DNA from: Numida meleagris
Lineage: Eukaryota > Chordata > Aves > Galliformes > Numididae
Length of the DNA: 64,000 nt
Reading direction: 5' to 3'
NCBI RefSeq assembly: GCF_002078875.1
Contig: NC_034414.1
Coordinates: 15,502,383 to 15,566,382 of the forward strand
Every line of letters begins with the position of its first letter. The first letter of the stretch is position 1. Shown here piece by piece: positions 38,701 through 52,443 of the stretch. The notes under the pieces were generated by a model that saw nothing but the letters and a program-made list of their open reading frames with translations, did not search any database and was not told the origin of the DNA. A program made the position numbers and the translations under genes.

Positions 38701-41700
38701 GCAGCAGGTATCACTACACCGCATAGGTTAAATTAAATCTTGAGCTATACAAAGCAATAACATTTCAATTAGCATTGTTTACTATCAGCTCATTTCTAAG
38801 TTATTTACAAATATTAGATAATAAAAAGGTTATAAAAAACAACAACACTTAGAACAAGAAATATTTCAAATTTGAGAAAGACTACTACCAGCAAGGAGAC
38901 TTCAGAGGGAGTCGGCTACTTCTTTTTGCTCTCAGTCTTTTTTTCTATCCTCCTCAGTCTTGCAATAATGAGACTTAAGAGTCAGTTGGCCTGAACTGCT
39001 CTTTGAGGTCTTATCTGCTTTTGAGACGGATATTAGCAGTAAGGATATTATGAATATTATTCAGTGTTGAGGAAAAGGAGCTATGTGTTTTTTGAATCTT
39101 CAGAAGTCTGTGGAAAAATAAGAGTACACTCACTTTTCCAACAGGTCAAGTTAAAAACAGCCTGAGAGCAGTCCTCCCTGCATCTACACAATTCTTTTCT
39201 TGTACAAGCATAGAAAATAATGCCCTTCTTGTTCCCACTAGGAAAAGAACAAAGAAAAAGACTAATGATAGTAATTTTAAAAAATGAGAGTTTGCTCATT
39301 CAGTCAAAATTAATAAGTAGGCTCCATATGAACAGGAACATTAATGACAAGGGTCTTTTGTACAAACATTCTGCCTCTAATAGAAACAGACTTGATTTGG
39401 TAAGTGCTGCTTCAAAATAAGGGGCGGCCAGGGGTCAGCCAAGCACACTCCTGAGCAAACTAGAAATGGTCTGGATAAAAGAGATTAAAGCCTACCCTTA
39501 AAGCAATAAAAAGAAATAAGAATCCAGCACTGTGCATCTCAATTCAATCTTCCACCAAGCACAATGCTGAAGAACTTCGTCTCAGGCACAGGATATTTTT
39601 CAAGAAAAATCTTCAAGATGATTTTGAATTATTTAAAAGGATGTTACTTCTGATTTTTCAGCCTGGTTACAATAGCAGTGGCTCCAATGACCAGAAACTT
39701 CAAAACTAATTTATTTTGCTAATAATCCCATCTCTTTCAATGTGACATACTGGGCCTGGTACATACCTACTGCATTATTGATTTTGGCAAGAAAAGCAAA
39801 TTTAAGGGAGTGATTTAAGTTTTTGTAAAGTACTGTAAGGGAGAAGGGAAAAAAAAGCATCCTTCACTTTTTTACTCCTCCTCCTAAATGAGATTTGAAA
39901 TTTGCCTGCTTGCTTTGTTTTACATTCTCACTGCTGATTACTGTGGGTCTGCAAGGATCTGGAAATAAAGTTAATGAATTAGCAGTGCACAAACTGCCCA
40001 TACAGAACTGGAGCTGAAAGGCAAGGTGGAGAGAGAAAACACTGCTCTTCTGGATATTTTAAAAAACACAGTATTGTGGCAGCAAGGAAAAGTTCAATAA
40101 AATGCAACACACCATTATCACTGACTTTCCAAGTAAAGATATTCTGACGTAAATTCAAATTTGCTAATTCCACCTGCTGCCAATCCAAGTCTCTAGGATC
40201 CGTTATGAGTTGTTTGCACTTGTGGCTATGTGAAAAGTTCCCAAAAGATGGTATGCAAACAAGAATGGGGTGGGCCATTGTTTTCTCCCGAGAAGCCAGG
40301 ATGCTGCCTGAATAACTAGCCATCTGCGTCTGTACATGGCCTGACAGAGAGTCAAAAGCTATTTGCAGCTACTGCGGCTGTCACTGCCACATGGCACCCC
40401 ATCATCTCTGCTTTCAGTAGCTCAGCAAGCGCAGTTCGCAAAACCCCAGGCCATACTCTTAGTACAGCAGGGTGTGATAGGAGGATATTGAAGATTATGA
40501 AAGGATATTGCAGCAGCAGTTCCTGAGCCTTGAAAGGCAGAATGAGGTACAAGGGGAAGTCTGGTTATGCTGACCAGTAGAGTGGTAGAATGGAGAAAGC
40601 TACTGCATGCCAAAGTACGTCCAGCCAAAATCAAGTCTGGTGATACAGAAAAATGAGAGTGCTGTGATGGGGCACAGACTTGGTCTGACTAACAAAAGTC
40701 CCTGAATTTGCAGATGAAGCAGGTGACTGTCCTGGTGCTCTGCAAGAAGTACTCTTTCCTTCTCTGGCATTGGGAGAGGGAGGCCACAGCTGTGTAAGAC
40801 AGGACGCCAGCATCCTGTGGGAACTGACTTATCCTGATTCTTACTCATCTATGATTAGCCAGTTTAGCATTTAGCAAGCCAATGCCTACACTTTCCAGCA
40901 GCCAGTTTACAAGATGATTTTTCATGAGATGTGATAGAATAGGACTAAGCAGAGCTAATTAAAGAAATATCTTATTTAAAAGAGTGGGGTTTTATATCCC
41001 CTTCGTTTGCTGGCAAGGAGAACATGGTGAGATCAAGAGCAAAGACTGTGCTTATCACAACACAAACCAAGTATTTTATAGTATTATGCCCCAGAATATG
41101 CAATTCCCTCCCCACAATTGCAGTCACACTGAGAACATGCAGCCTTGGCATCTGAAAAACTACTCTGTCCTACAGTGCAAATTTCATTGCTGCAGGAAAA
41201 ACAAAACTGAAAAATAAAAACCCCCTTTCTTCTCTTTCCCATCAGGACTGCTGTGAAAAGGTCTCCAAGAGCATATACTTATCATACAACTGAATGTATA
41301 ATGTCAAATAACAACCTCTCCAGTGGTGAGTTATTTATATGTAAAGTTGCCACAGTAAAGCACCACATTACTTCTGCTCTATTTAAGTGTTCACTGACTA
41401 ATGCAGAGGTGAAAGCATCAGAAGAAATACCTGAAAACAGCAGAACTGAGGGAAGCCAAGTTCATTTCAAGACTTGGTGTCTTGAGAACCCTTGCCTTGG
41501 CTAAAGTATGGCCAAAGTGAACAAGGTCAGCTTTATGATGGTAGATGCAAATCCTGTGCCATTAAATGACTCTGCCACAAGAACTTGTTTAATTTGATGA
41601 TTCCTGTTTCTGAGGGGGTTTTGGTACATATGAACAGAGTCAATCAGTCTGTGGAAGAAAAGAGGCATTACAGGATGGAACAGCAAGGACACTTGCATAC

Positions 41701-41859
41701 AGCTTGGTCATATTCATGTCTTTTGAGAATGTTACATTCAATTTGGAAACTTCCTCTCCAAGCAATGCCTGTTACCGCTGATAAAGGGGAATGCATTCAC
41801 TGTCTTTTAAATAAAAACAATATTTTTTACCCATCCTGATTGTTTTTTCTCTGCTGTCA

Positions 41860-41895
41860 TTACAGTGTGGAAGCACAACAGCTTCCACATTGTAA
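41860..41895. repeat. Near-perfect inverted repeat (15-bp stem, 6-nt loop)
   Basis: The left arm TTACAGTGTGGAAGC (41860-41874) and right arm GCTTCCACATTGTAA (41881-41895) pair along all 15 positions, with 14 Watson-Crick pairs and one that would be G-U in RNA. The loop is ACAACA. Pairing does not extend beyond the arms, so the stem is too short for a canonical pre-miRNA (about 22 bp or more). It has no T-run after it to suggest a Pol III product. Confidence 0.7.
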
Positions 41896-44800
41896 AGCTG
41901 CCCACTGCTATCCAAAGCTATTCTAGGGAAAAGAGAATGGATGTAAAAGTACAGTGAGCACAGTAAACTTCATTTGAGGCTCCTACAGAGCTACTAGACA
42001 TACCCTGAGCCTAGTATGAGATAACACCAGGTGGGAGAGCTTTATATATGTGGCTTTAACAGGAGCAAGCTACATAGAAGAACTGCTTATTATAAAATCT
42101 GCATTTTTGCTTCTATTAAAGTAATACTGCCTCATCTCGAAACACAGCTCCAGCAAACTGAAGCTGCCACCAAAGAATCTCCCTTTTTTAAAAGATTGTT
42201 CCCCAGCAAGCTTTTCTGATGGGCATCCTTGAAACTTTGCAGAGGCAAACAACTGCAGCACTAAAACCATCATTTGGCAGCTTGCTGTAGGTTGCACAAT
42301 CTCTCTATGAGCCAGCTCCTGTTTTGTTTTCTTCCCCTCACAATGATCTCATTCAGTGTTGCTATCTCAGAGCCCATAGTACGGAACCATAGTTCCAAGG
42401 TTTTTCTCCCTGCCATGACAAAAAGAGGTTTTTTATTTGAGATAAACTTCAATGCTTAATCCAGCTTAATTCCTCTGCACTTGGGTGTGAAAGCAAGTCC
42501 ATGTCTGTACCAGAAGGTTATGAAAGTCTAACTTTGTTTCAGCCTGAAGCAAAGTCTAGGATTCAAATGCTCCAGAAATCTGAATCTAACATCGTCTATT
42601 CTCTAATTTGAACCCCACGAGATCTGCTACTGTAGAGTGAGAAGCACATCAACGATAGAGTAGTTAAGGTTGGGCCTTACTGCCTCCAGGTATTTATCAG
42701 GAAATGCTTTTGCTCTTTTAAGGATGTTGGCCTACTTGATTTTATACTGAGCTTTCCAAAAATCTCTCCTTGAATCTCTACAACTCTGCAAGCGATAACT
42801 TGCCAAGCCAAAACACTGCCAAAAAAATTATCAAATGACACATTTGTTTCCTTTTTACCTGCCTAGTTCCAGCCTTCTTCAGAAACCATCCAGCCACCTC
42901 TCCGGTGTTCAACCCCACCTCTACCTGAGATACATTAGCCTTTACCACTTACTTCTGAGACCGTCAAGGTGTGTAGGTGTGAAAGAGAATGTGGAACCCA
43001 CACCAATGCCTGTTGTGGTTTTCAGTTCAGAAAACCACAGGGCAAGCAGCTAAGGCCTGCTCCTGACTGCCACTTCACCCCACCTCTCCTTCACATCAGC
43101 CTGCCTTCCTACATGGCTCCCCTCCCAGCACAACCTCTCCAGCACCACGATGTTTCACCTGGGCTGCAATCTTTTACTGCGCCAGTGACTGCTTATTCCC
43201 AACTAGGAAAACAGAAGCAGACTCTTCATTAGCTCCTTCTGGGCTGCAACTGGATGGATTCTGTATCACACCTCAACTCAATCCAATGAAGTCCTGGATA
43301 TACAACATTGTAAATAGTCACTATAAAAATAATAGTGCTACCAGCAGCTTAGTACTCCTTACATCATAAATACAGAATCAAAGGATTGACGTTTTGTAGT
43401 CATGCACAAATTGAAATGTCTGGCAGATTTAGAAGCACCTGTAAAAGAGATCTATCCTATGCTCCTCCGTGCAACATAAATTAAAGTGTGCAACACAAAA
43501 ATCCCTGGTTTAGTATGCAATCAAGCTTGTCCAAACCCTACGCCTCTGAGTCTTTGCACTAACGCTATGAGGCAGGGAGACAGGTCTGGGGTGCTGGAAT
43601 TATAGGATTCATTTCACTGCTTGCCACATACATTGTAAATGAGTGACTATGACATTTCATGATTATTTTTGTGCTGTTATACATAAATGACAATAACAAT
43701 AGTGACCCTCTTTGTTAAGCAGCTTGCAGTACAAAGATGAAAAACAGACATTAAACAAAGCATTTCAATCACTGCTATTATCAACATGTTAAGCATCACA
43801 GGATCAGAGAATAAGTGAGTACTCGCATAAAAGGGAAGAAAATATTATTCAACCAATATAACAACAAAAAATAGAAAAAACAAATTTTGGTTCAACGCAT
43901 TCTGAAATATTGGATGGAGTATCCTTCATATTTAAAAATAACCCAAAAAGTATATTCCAGTATGAAAGAATAATAAATCTCCAGGACATCTGAACATTAT
44001 TTTACATTGTGCTCCAACAAAACATTGTTAAAGCTTTCTATAAAATATCAGCAAGCCTTTAATTATTTTTCTTTTACTGGATAGACTACGAGTTGGCCCA
44101 CATTCATTCCGGCTAAGTGAAAGAGTTCAAACAAAAGTGCCTCTGGATGCTTGTGATTGGTATTCAGCCACTCGGATCACAGTCAAATGTCTGCGTTGCC
44201 ATAAGGATGAGCAGAGCTATGCCAGCTCTGCAGGGGAGCACACAGGAGTAGCTCTCAGGACCAGCACTGGACCCATTTCCTGTACTTCCACTGTTGAAGA
44301 GGCAATGCAGATGCTAAAACAGAAATGGTGCTCCTGAGGTATGTTCTGAATACATGGCAGTCTATGTGGTATATCATAAAAGTTTTATTGGCTCATCCTA
44401 GGGATGACATATACAACTTGGCATGGATGTAAAAATTTTGCTAATGTAACTCTTGCTAATAAAATCTTTCCATGCTATAGCATCAGATATTTTCTCTTTC
44501 TCTAATTTTATAGAGATAAAGCAATATGACGAATGGGTAGATACACACATTAGACTGGGATGAGTATTTCCAAGTACAGCAAATAACAAGACATAAAGCT
44601 GCCCAGCTCTGACTGGCAGTAAGCTAGGAAGGTTTACAGATGACCATGGCCAACAAATCTGTGATTAGCACATGGGAGTACTGCCTGCTGTGCGATCAGA
44701 GTGTCCTCACTGAGCCAGCCTGTGGCTTAGAGGCATTTTGACATGGCACAACCCACACTAGGGATGGACGGTACTGCTGACAACAAAGCACTGTCCCTTG

Positions 44801-47800
44801 CAACATGTGTGCCAGGGAGCTCCACTTGCCTCCGAGGAGAGCCTGGAGCAGCAGATACTGGTTTGCATCCTGTTGTCTCAGCCTGGTGCTTTATGCGTGC
44901 AGCTGGCTAATGACCGTGTTGTATTATGTATAAAGCCATTTACTGTGATATGTTCATGTTGTTAATATGCTGTAGAGTATTTTCACTCTGCTTAAGGGGC
45001 AACTTTGGGAAATATTAACGCTGGACGGTATAAAAACAAGGGCAATTCCGGTCCAGACATTAAGAAGAATCCACCAAGTAGCCAAACATCTCCATCTGCT
45101 CAGCAAACAAAGAGACTTTGATGCCTCAATTCATGCCTTCTGCTGTGAGCTGCCTCCACAACAAGTAAGGAAGCACTGTGTTTGTAGCAGCCACATTGCT
45201 GACTGCTGCCAGTTGTGCTTCCTGCGAGTGGCCTCCGCACTCCTTGTCCCTCAGCCCATGCACGGGGCTTTAGGACTGTTCTGGCTTTCCCAAGGACTCT
45301 GAAGACAAAGAGCCCTCTGTTGCACCAAGAGAAACCAATGGCCTGAAGAGGCGAACTGGTCTCTAAGAGCTTGGGGTTGATTTCAACACTGCTCCTGAAC
45401 CATCCCCTTACCACATGCTTCTTGAAAGCATAAAACAGCAAAAAAAACCTTTGCTTCAGTCTGTACAGTACAGTTAAATTATCTCTGGGATATTCTCACC
45501 CTACAAGGCCCTTCTCTGCTCAGTGTAAAAGCAATGACATTCAGAATATAATCTAAGTATCTTCCCAACTTGCAATTGCAACGGACCTTTTTCCTTTTAT
45601 TTAAACCAGCTGTGCACTTTCAATGATGCAGCTCTAGAACATCAGACTTGAAGAACCTACTAAAGATTTCAAATATTGAAAAGTACCATAAAGACACCTA
45701 GAAAAAGCCCCACGTGACCTTCTTGAGTACATACCTAGAAGTCATTATTGATATGCAAAGATCCACTAACGTCTCCTCTAGCATACACAATCAGTGCAGT
45801 TTTGTTTCTCACACTTAATACGTGAATGGTAATTCCAGGTCATTAGCCTGTTAGAACGCTATATCATCCCCTTCCTCTTTTCCATCTTTCTGAGCGGGAT
45901 ATTTTTCCAGAATGTGTACAACAGCGATGCAGGAGCTCTGGTTCCCTGGGGTGGGCAATCTGCTACATGACCGATGCTACGCCCACCTCCCCATTTCCTG
46001 CCTCACTGGAGAATGCCCTTGGTGTCTCTACATTCCTGCTTCACCTCTCTGCTGGTGTTTAGTGATACTGTAATTTGCAGCACAATATGGAACTGAAATA
46101 CTGCACTGGGTGACTGACATCCAGGACTAGTATGTGCTTAAGTCCTTCAGTCACATCATAACAAACAAGCACTGTTTCCCGAGATTTTCAGACACTTTCA
46201 GATACGCAGATACTCCCCAGCAGCCTTGTCATCCCTTGTTGTACAGCATCCACAACATCACTTGTTTGCAATGCTGACAAGATCAATGATTGATCACAAT
46301 AATCATTGCAACGTGCAGCACATGAAGGCCATTCAACAATTTCAGCTCATTCAGAGGGAAGCCATCCATTAATGTTTCTGCAATCTCCATTATACCTCCA
46401 GGTCCCTGGATCTGTGCAGCCAGATAACTGGGCTCTGCTTGGATTAATTTGTTTGATAATTCTTCTGTTGGCTTGGGCTGCTGATACATCTGCCTTGGAC
46501 ATGAGAACTTGAAAGAGGACTCCTCTCTCTGCTGTAGTTCTGCAGGCAAGACTCCCAGACAATTCAGTGGCAGCCACAGCACACGGCAGCCACAATCACT
46601 AGCTTACAGAGTTGCCACAAAGACTGCTTTCTCAGACAGCTACGAACAGAGAAAAAATGCCTGGCATGTGTTAATCCTTATCAGGAGAGGACAGACTGAA
46701 ATGTGTTTGTTTATAACACTGTTAATGTTTGCTAATATATTTTAATAAGTAAGTAAAAAGAAGAGGCTCTCAAATACCTGGTTTTCCTTTGATGGAAAGA
46801 GGAGGAGAGAATCTAAATTAAAATAGATATGTTTTCATACACAGAAAATATCAGTGTGAAGAGTTGTGATGTTTTTCTGTGAATAGCACCTGCAGAAGCA
46901 GACTATGCTTTATTATTGTTGCTCTTGTTCTGAGAGTGGGGGAAGCTTGCCACTTTTTTGTTTGAGTTGATTGTGTGTGTCTCTGCAGTTTTCCCACTCA
47001 CCGATCCTAATCTATGGCAGAATCACTAGGAGGTTACACCCATAATCTAGGCATAAATACACAAAATAAGATACTACGCAGCAGATAAAACCTGAGGATG
47101 TGCACAGCATTTGTTTTTGACACACATTTTACCTCTATCTCTCATTATACTTAAGCACACACCAATGAGAGTAATGGCATTTATGCTCACAAACATGTTT
47201 AGGCTGACACAATTCATCCCTGAAGAAATGAAGATCAATGCTCCAGTTAAAGTAAGCTCTGTTACAAGACTTGTGAGGAAGGCCTAGAGTTGCTGTTCTT
47301 TGCAACATTTTATTTATGAAAGTGTTCTCATGATGTGGACTGATTTTCTTGGCTCCACAGTTTAGTTTCTTACCTGTCTGGAATGGGAGATGCTAGTATG
47401 TTGATTAATGAATTGAAAGTTTCTTCAATTACACTGCTGTTTCTCTAAGCACTTCTCCATATTTGCTACTGATAATCCCAAAAGCTCACCTCAGTGAATC
47501 ATAAACAGCGCGCGGATACTGATACTGCACTCACAGTTTTTTTCCTCTCTTTTTTGCTAGAGATTAACAAACACCAATTGTTGATATGGAAACCATCATA
47601 CAGGCTAACTCTTAAATTCTGCAGGACAGCAGACTAAAGAGCAAGCTTGTCCATAAAGACAATCACCATGACATTCATTAGGGCAGCTACCAGCCACATC
47701 GTTTTCTAAGTACATATTGTAGATTCACAGCGGTTTTGACAGCAATGGCTGTTTCTGCCTGAGGGACACCACAAGCACCAGGATTACAACACTCTGAAAT

Positions 47801-49971
47801 GCCCAATGTCAATTACTGCGCAATGGAGAGACCTCTTTTACCACGCATGGAATGTTTTACACAGTAATGGCTGAAAAAGTTACTTTACATTTCACTGTAA
47901 CTATGATGAAAATATCACTTGGAGAACCTGCCAAGGTACAGCTGCATGAGCTGAGGCTGTCATTTTGACAGTCACCAGTAAATAGAGGTTGTGACTTATT
48001 GTTTGGCTGGTATGTGATCTCTTGGTCTTCCAGCAGGCTGTTGGAAAAGCAGATAAGAACTAAAGGAAGAAAAAGCAGTGTATGAAATATATCAGTGGCA
48101 TGGCGGACACTGTTATACAATTCCCCCAAAGACAGCATCATCTCTTATGAGCTATCATATTATTTTATTGTACTTGACATGATACTGCTGGTGAAGTGCT
48201 TTCCAAAGCAAAGCATATTTGTAATTTAGGATGCTCAATAAGTAGAACTGTGTGCAAACAACGAACTAGGTCAGAGCAATCAGATTCAGACTGAATGACA
48301 TGCCTAATGCACTGTTTGCCCTATTCTTTTGAAATTAAATATTTATTTAACTGAAGGCTGATAGATTTGCTCTGATCTTATTTGGAAAATAGCAAATGCA
48401 TAAAATGAAGACACAATGAAGGGATGCCAGAATAAATTAATATATCCTGAAATATGAAAATACCTGTCCTTAATACATATTTTTAAAGGCCAGCAGACAT
48501 TGCCCTCTCTCTCTGTTCATTTTATTTCCATAGGTAAATAATTAGCATTTATTTTCAGCTCTAAGGACACCAAGTTAGCTATAGCATAGTATTTGTATGT
48601 ATACTTACAAATGCATACACATATATGTGTGTAGCAAACCCTCACTCTAGAATAATTCAGTCATGCTGAGATGCATGCTGTCTCACAGCCAGACTGCAGC
48701 AGGTACCCAAGTTATCTAATAAGAAAATTGTTCAGGTACCTACCAAATACACTACATCATTTTTGTAATGTAAAAGCAGCCTTAGCACAAGGGCCATGTA
48801 TTCAAAATTAGATCTTTCTTGAATCAAAGCCCTGAGCAGGTGATAAACTTAATGTTTTTTAGCACAACATTTCAGCTACGTTCAGAATTTCAATACAGAT
48901 GAACTGAAACGATTGAAGTTCATCTAATGTTTAATGTCTTTGCTAAACTGAGAATCAAGAGTGTGAACTAGAAGGTAGCAGAGTTAAATTTACACCAGCC
49001 TCAGCAGGAACTGGGAGAAAAAAAAAGGGTTTGAACAGGTAGTTCTGGCATCTCACATTTAAAAGAATTCTGATACGTTTCAAGGTTAGTCTTCAGCTGC
49101 AACCATTTCTCCTTTGACCCATACTCCATTTAGGTACGATACTCAGCTCCCCTTCTCCATCAGACCCAGAAAATTAGGCAAACAGGTCATACATAAGGAA
49201 AGCCAGAGGAACTAATAGTTTAGAAGAGAGATGACTCAAGAGGAACACAAACACGTTCCATAAATATCTTCAAGGCAGTAACATACATCTATAAATGAGA
49301 GAAGGGAATTACTGAGTCCCAGAAGTTGGTAGGTAAGCTGGCAGCGTAAGTTAAGGAAAATAACTGGAAAGTGAATAGCATCTCCAAGAAAGTTGGGCAG
49401 GAACCATTACTGTAAATATTCAAGAACGGGTACAATCAGATACTAGCTTGAAAGATGGGTTGAGCAGACCTGCAAGAACCCTGGAGCTCGATTAGAAGAT
49501 TCTAAAGCATCTTTTCTGATGCTCCTTTCTATATCTATGGCATTACAGTACGCCCTAGAAAAAGAAAAGGACCCATTCACCATTCTAAATGTGGCTGATT
49601 AAATTACAATTATCTGTAATCAGGTAGTTCATTGACTTAGCACCTGTCATCCACTGCCTAACAGCGATTTGCTAATGTGGAAGGTACTACAACATCGACA
49701 GAAAATCCTAGATACTGATTATACTATTAATAACATTGAATCTATCTGTTTATTGATATAAATAGCAATATTAATTCCATCAGGCATCAGCAGTGATATT
49801 GAATGACGCCGTACACAGTAATCTCCCTGAACAGCTCATTTGGAGCACTGAGAAATATTACCAACTTGTACAGCCACACCTGGCCTGCCTGAGGCACTAA
49901 CGGCACAAATTTCTTTATTTCCTGTCAAACAAGGAGCCAGGGAAGTTCAGTGACATATTTTTATTAAATTT

Positions 49972-49995
49972 AAAAAAAGAAAGAAAGAAAGAAAA
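49972..49995. repeat. (GAAA)n microsatellite
   Basis: An A run followed by four GAAA units in tandem, a plain tetranucleotide microsatellite. Confidence 0.9.
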
Positions 49996-51520
49996 TCCTT
50001 CAGCACATGACAGCTGTGATTGCAAAGCCAGATAATAACAGGTTGCCTGTTGCACTTTAGGTCTCTCTCCAGTGCACGTGCATTGGGGTGCACTGCCAAA
50101 AACTGCTTTCACAGGAATCATGCCTAATTTAGTAACTCTCTAGTCACTTGGCATTTCTTCTCAACCTCCACATTCAATGTGTTGCACCACATTTCATTTC
50201 TGTATACCCATGAAGACTGACAGTGATGGCATCACTCTTCCTGGCCTTTCTTTCTTGCACTAACTAGCATCAGAAAATTTCACGTTTTGCCTCAATATTC
50301 CTACAACATTTGGCATTTTTACAGTCTTCTATCTTGGCAGACATTAAAGTAAAGCCAAAATAGCTGAAATTCCACATTTAATCAACGAACTTGAAATCCC
50401 AGAGTGTGATTCTCCAAAGTATTTATCACTTTTATGGCACCCCATACACACAGAGCACAGATCCAAGTGGTCAACTATGCAGCTGGGAATGCTCAGCATT
50501 TATGCAAATGTGGCCTAGCATACACCCCACCACATACCCACATCATTAGGAATGTGCAAACTGCGGCTCTGAATAGTTTGGCATTGCTCAGCCTTACCCA
50601 CTGCCTGTCAGCAATCCCTGGCCTCATTCACTGTAGAATTTCCAAACAAGATAAGGGCTCGATGGAGACCAGACTCATTCCCTTCCAACCTTCCCTTGTT
50701 TCCTACATGAGGAAGGCACTCTGTGAAACAAAATGGTAAGTAAAGTCTGTATCAAAGTACATAAGCACCTAGAGTTGAAATGAGACTGCAAAAACAACCA
50801 GCTAGAACTTTCATGTCTACTACACAGCAGGGTTTTACCTATTAAGTTCTTAGTGCATGCCACTTTTGAAAAACAAATATTTTTCTAGGTAACAAATAAC
50901 ACCTCACTAGATTTACAAATGTTCTACCCTACACTTTCCCACAATTTTTTAGAAACACAGAAAGCCTGGATGTCATGGTCAACACAGGAGTACGTGTGGC
51001 CTTAGCAATAACTACACTGTGCCTCTTCTTCCCTATTTAAAAATTCATAGCTCAGTACGAACTAATTTAATCACACCTTGCTTTGCATCAGACCTGTGGC
51101 CATTCTGTCCCAGCATCACATAGTGAGGAGATTAAACAAAAAAATCTTAGCACAGATTTTTTTTTGCTCAATATTTGTATTAAACGTGGCAAACTACATC
51201 TCTGCTTCATCACTGGTTCCAATCACGTGTTATCATTGCATAAATGATGCTTACAGTTTTCGGTAAGTCAATCTGAGCACTGATTAGCTTTCCTATCTGC
51301 TAGATCTTCAAATATTTGATTTACAAATGGGTATGACTTTTCATCCCAACTATTCTCCCCATTTCACCTGTTTTTGATTAAGTTATAAATATACTCAGGA
51401 TTTGGTGGTTTAATGGAGAACTGTTAGACAACCTTTGAGAACAGTAATCGTGCCAAAAGGTCAGCCTCAGCCCTAACAAAAGTTATAACACGGAGAAGCA
51501 ATTCCTGGCTCTCTGCATGC

Positions 51521-51634
51521 AGCACTGGATGGGGCCCTGGACAGTCTCATCTGGTGGGTGGCAGCCCTGCGCACAGCAGGGGGTTGGAACTGGGTTGTCT
51601 TCAAGGTCTCTTCCAACCCAAGCCATTCTATGAC
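51521..51634 (+). mobile_element. Short CR1 LINE 3' fragment
   Basis: About 114 bp match the CR1 terminus: AGCACTGGATGGGGCCCTGG, GGTGGGTGGCAGCCCTGC, GGGGGTTGGAACTGGG, CAAGGTCTCTTCCAACCC and AAGCCATTCTATGAC. It groups with the copies at 1755 and 33965 by its CAAGCCATTCT end. The 5' end is strongly truncated. Confidence 0.94.
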
Positions 51635-52417
51635 TGTAAAGATCATTGTTAGACTTGGATGTTCAGTTCTGCTTGACAAGTACCATGGTGGATGCAGGCA
51701 TATAAGTGCTAAGGAAGATCATGAAAGTGTTTTAGGAACTGAAAAACTCATTCTGATAATGAAAGAACTAAAAAGCTTTAGACAGGTTTAGGACAAAGAA
51801 GAGTAAACCTAGAGGTGATATGAACACTATAAAACCTTGAAAAAGGGTAAGATTTCTCAGTGAAAGTATAATTAAGTATTAAAACTTATTGCCAGGAAAG
51901 GTGATAAGCTTGCCTGGGTCTGGAGATGTTAAAATATACACCTGAATGCTGCTGCTTTGAGAAATTTTATGGCCTAAATGGTAGGAACAGGAGAGAGGGA
52001 AATCGAACTAAAAGTTCGCAGAGAACCCTTCCAGACTGGGCATCTACAAACTCCCATCCAAAAGGGTACCGCGTTCACTGTCATCGTTCTCATCCTGTAG
52101 TTCTGCATTACAGCACAGGCAAAGTCAAATCTAACTGTGCAGTCTTGGGTGCTCTGTAGTTGGAATCAGGAAGAACTTTTCTACCACTGCGTGCTTCTCG
52201 AGGCACTCTATGGCTTTCCCTTGTCTGAGCATTTCTTCCTGCCCCAAGGCATCACAGCGGCTGCAGCTAGAGCTGAGGCACTGAATGGAGAGCTACCGCT
52301 GTGCTATTTGAAAGAGTCCTTCTTCAGGGATGGCTGCTGAGTGTTACTTGGATGCTCAAGAGCATGCAGATCATTTGATCTGAAGTTGAAAAGGAATTTT
52401 CTGAGGGCCTTGGGGGA

Positions 52418-52443
52418 TTTTTTATTTTATTTTATTTTTTTTT
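52418..52443. repeat. T-rich (TTTTA)n tract
   Basis: Runs of T with single A bases (TTTTATTTTATTTTATTTT type) over about 26 bp, a low-complexity tract without an adjoining element. Confidence 0.88.

Larger units (their letters stand above)
34289..51520 (-). other. Upstream intron, about 17 kb
   Basis: Mostly unique sequence. It contains the CpG-rich patch (35167-35340), an (A4-6T)n tract (35698-35733), a hairpin (41860-41895), a GAAA microsatellite (49972-49995) and moderately GC-rich stretches near 36590-36850 and 37200-37440. No coding exon, tRNA or transposon was recognised. Confidence 0.45.

Noticed and set aside
42655..42690. Possible minus-strand CR1 start (ATAGAGTAGTTAAGGTTGGGCC)
   Set aside because: Only a short, imperfect resemblance; the following sequence does not continue as CR1.
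45028..45040. TATAAAA in a setting with two nearby CpGs, considered as a promoter
   Set aside because: A single TATA-like word with no initiator, GC box or downstream gene.
47370..47390. Strong minus-strand donor-like site ACAG/GTAAGA, with others near 18490, 20212, 54370 and 55430
   Set aside because: Isolated consensus donors occur by chance in 60 kb. No matching acceptor or exon content supports a 5' UTR exon at any of them.
48617..48630. 14-bp palindrome ACACATATATGTGT
   Set aside because: Alternating purine-pyrimidine microsatellite-like sequence, common by chance.
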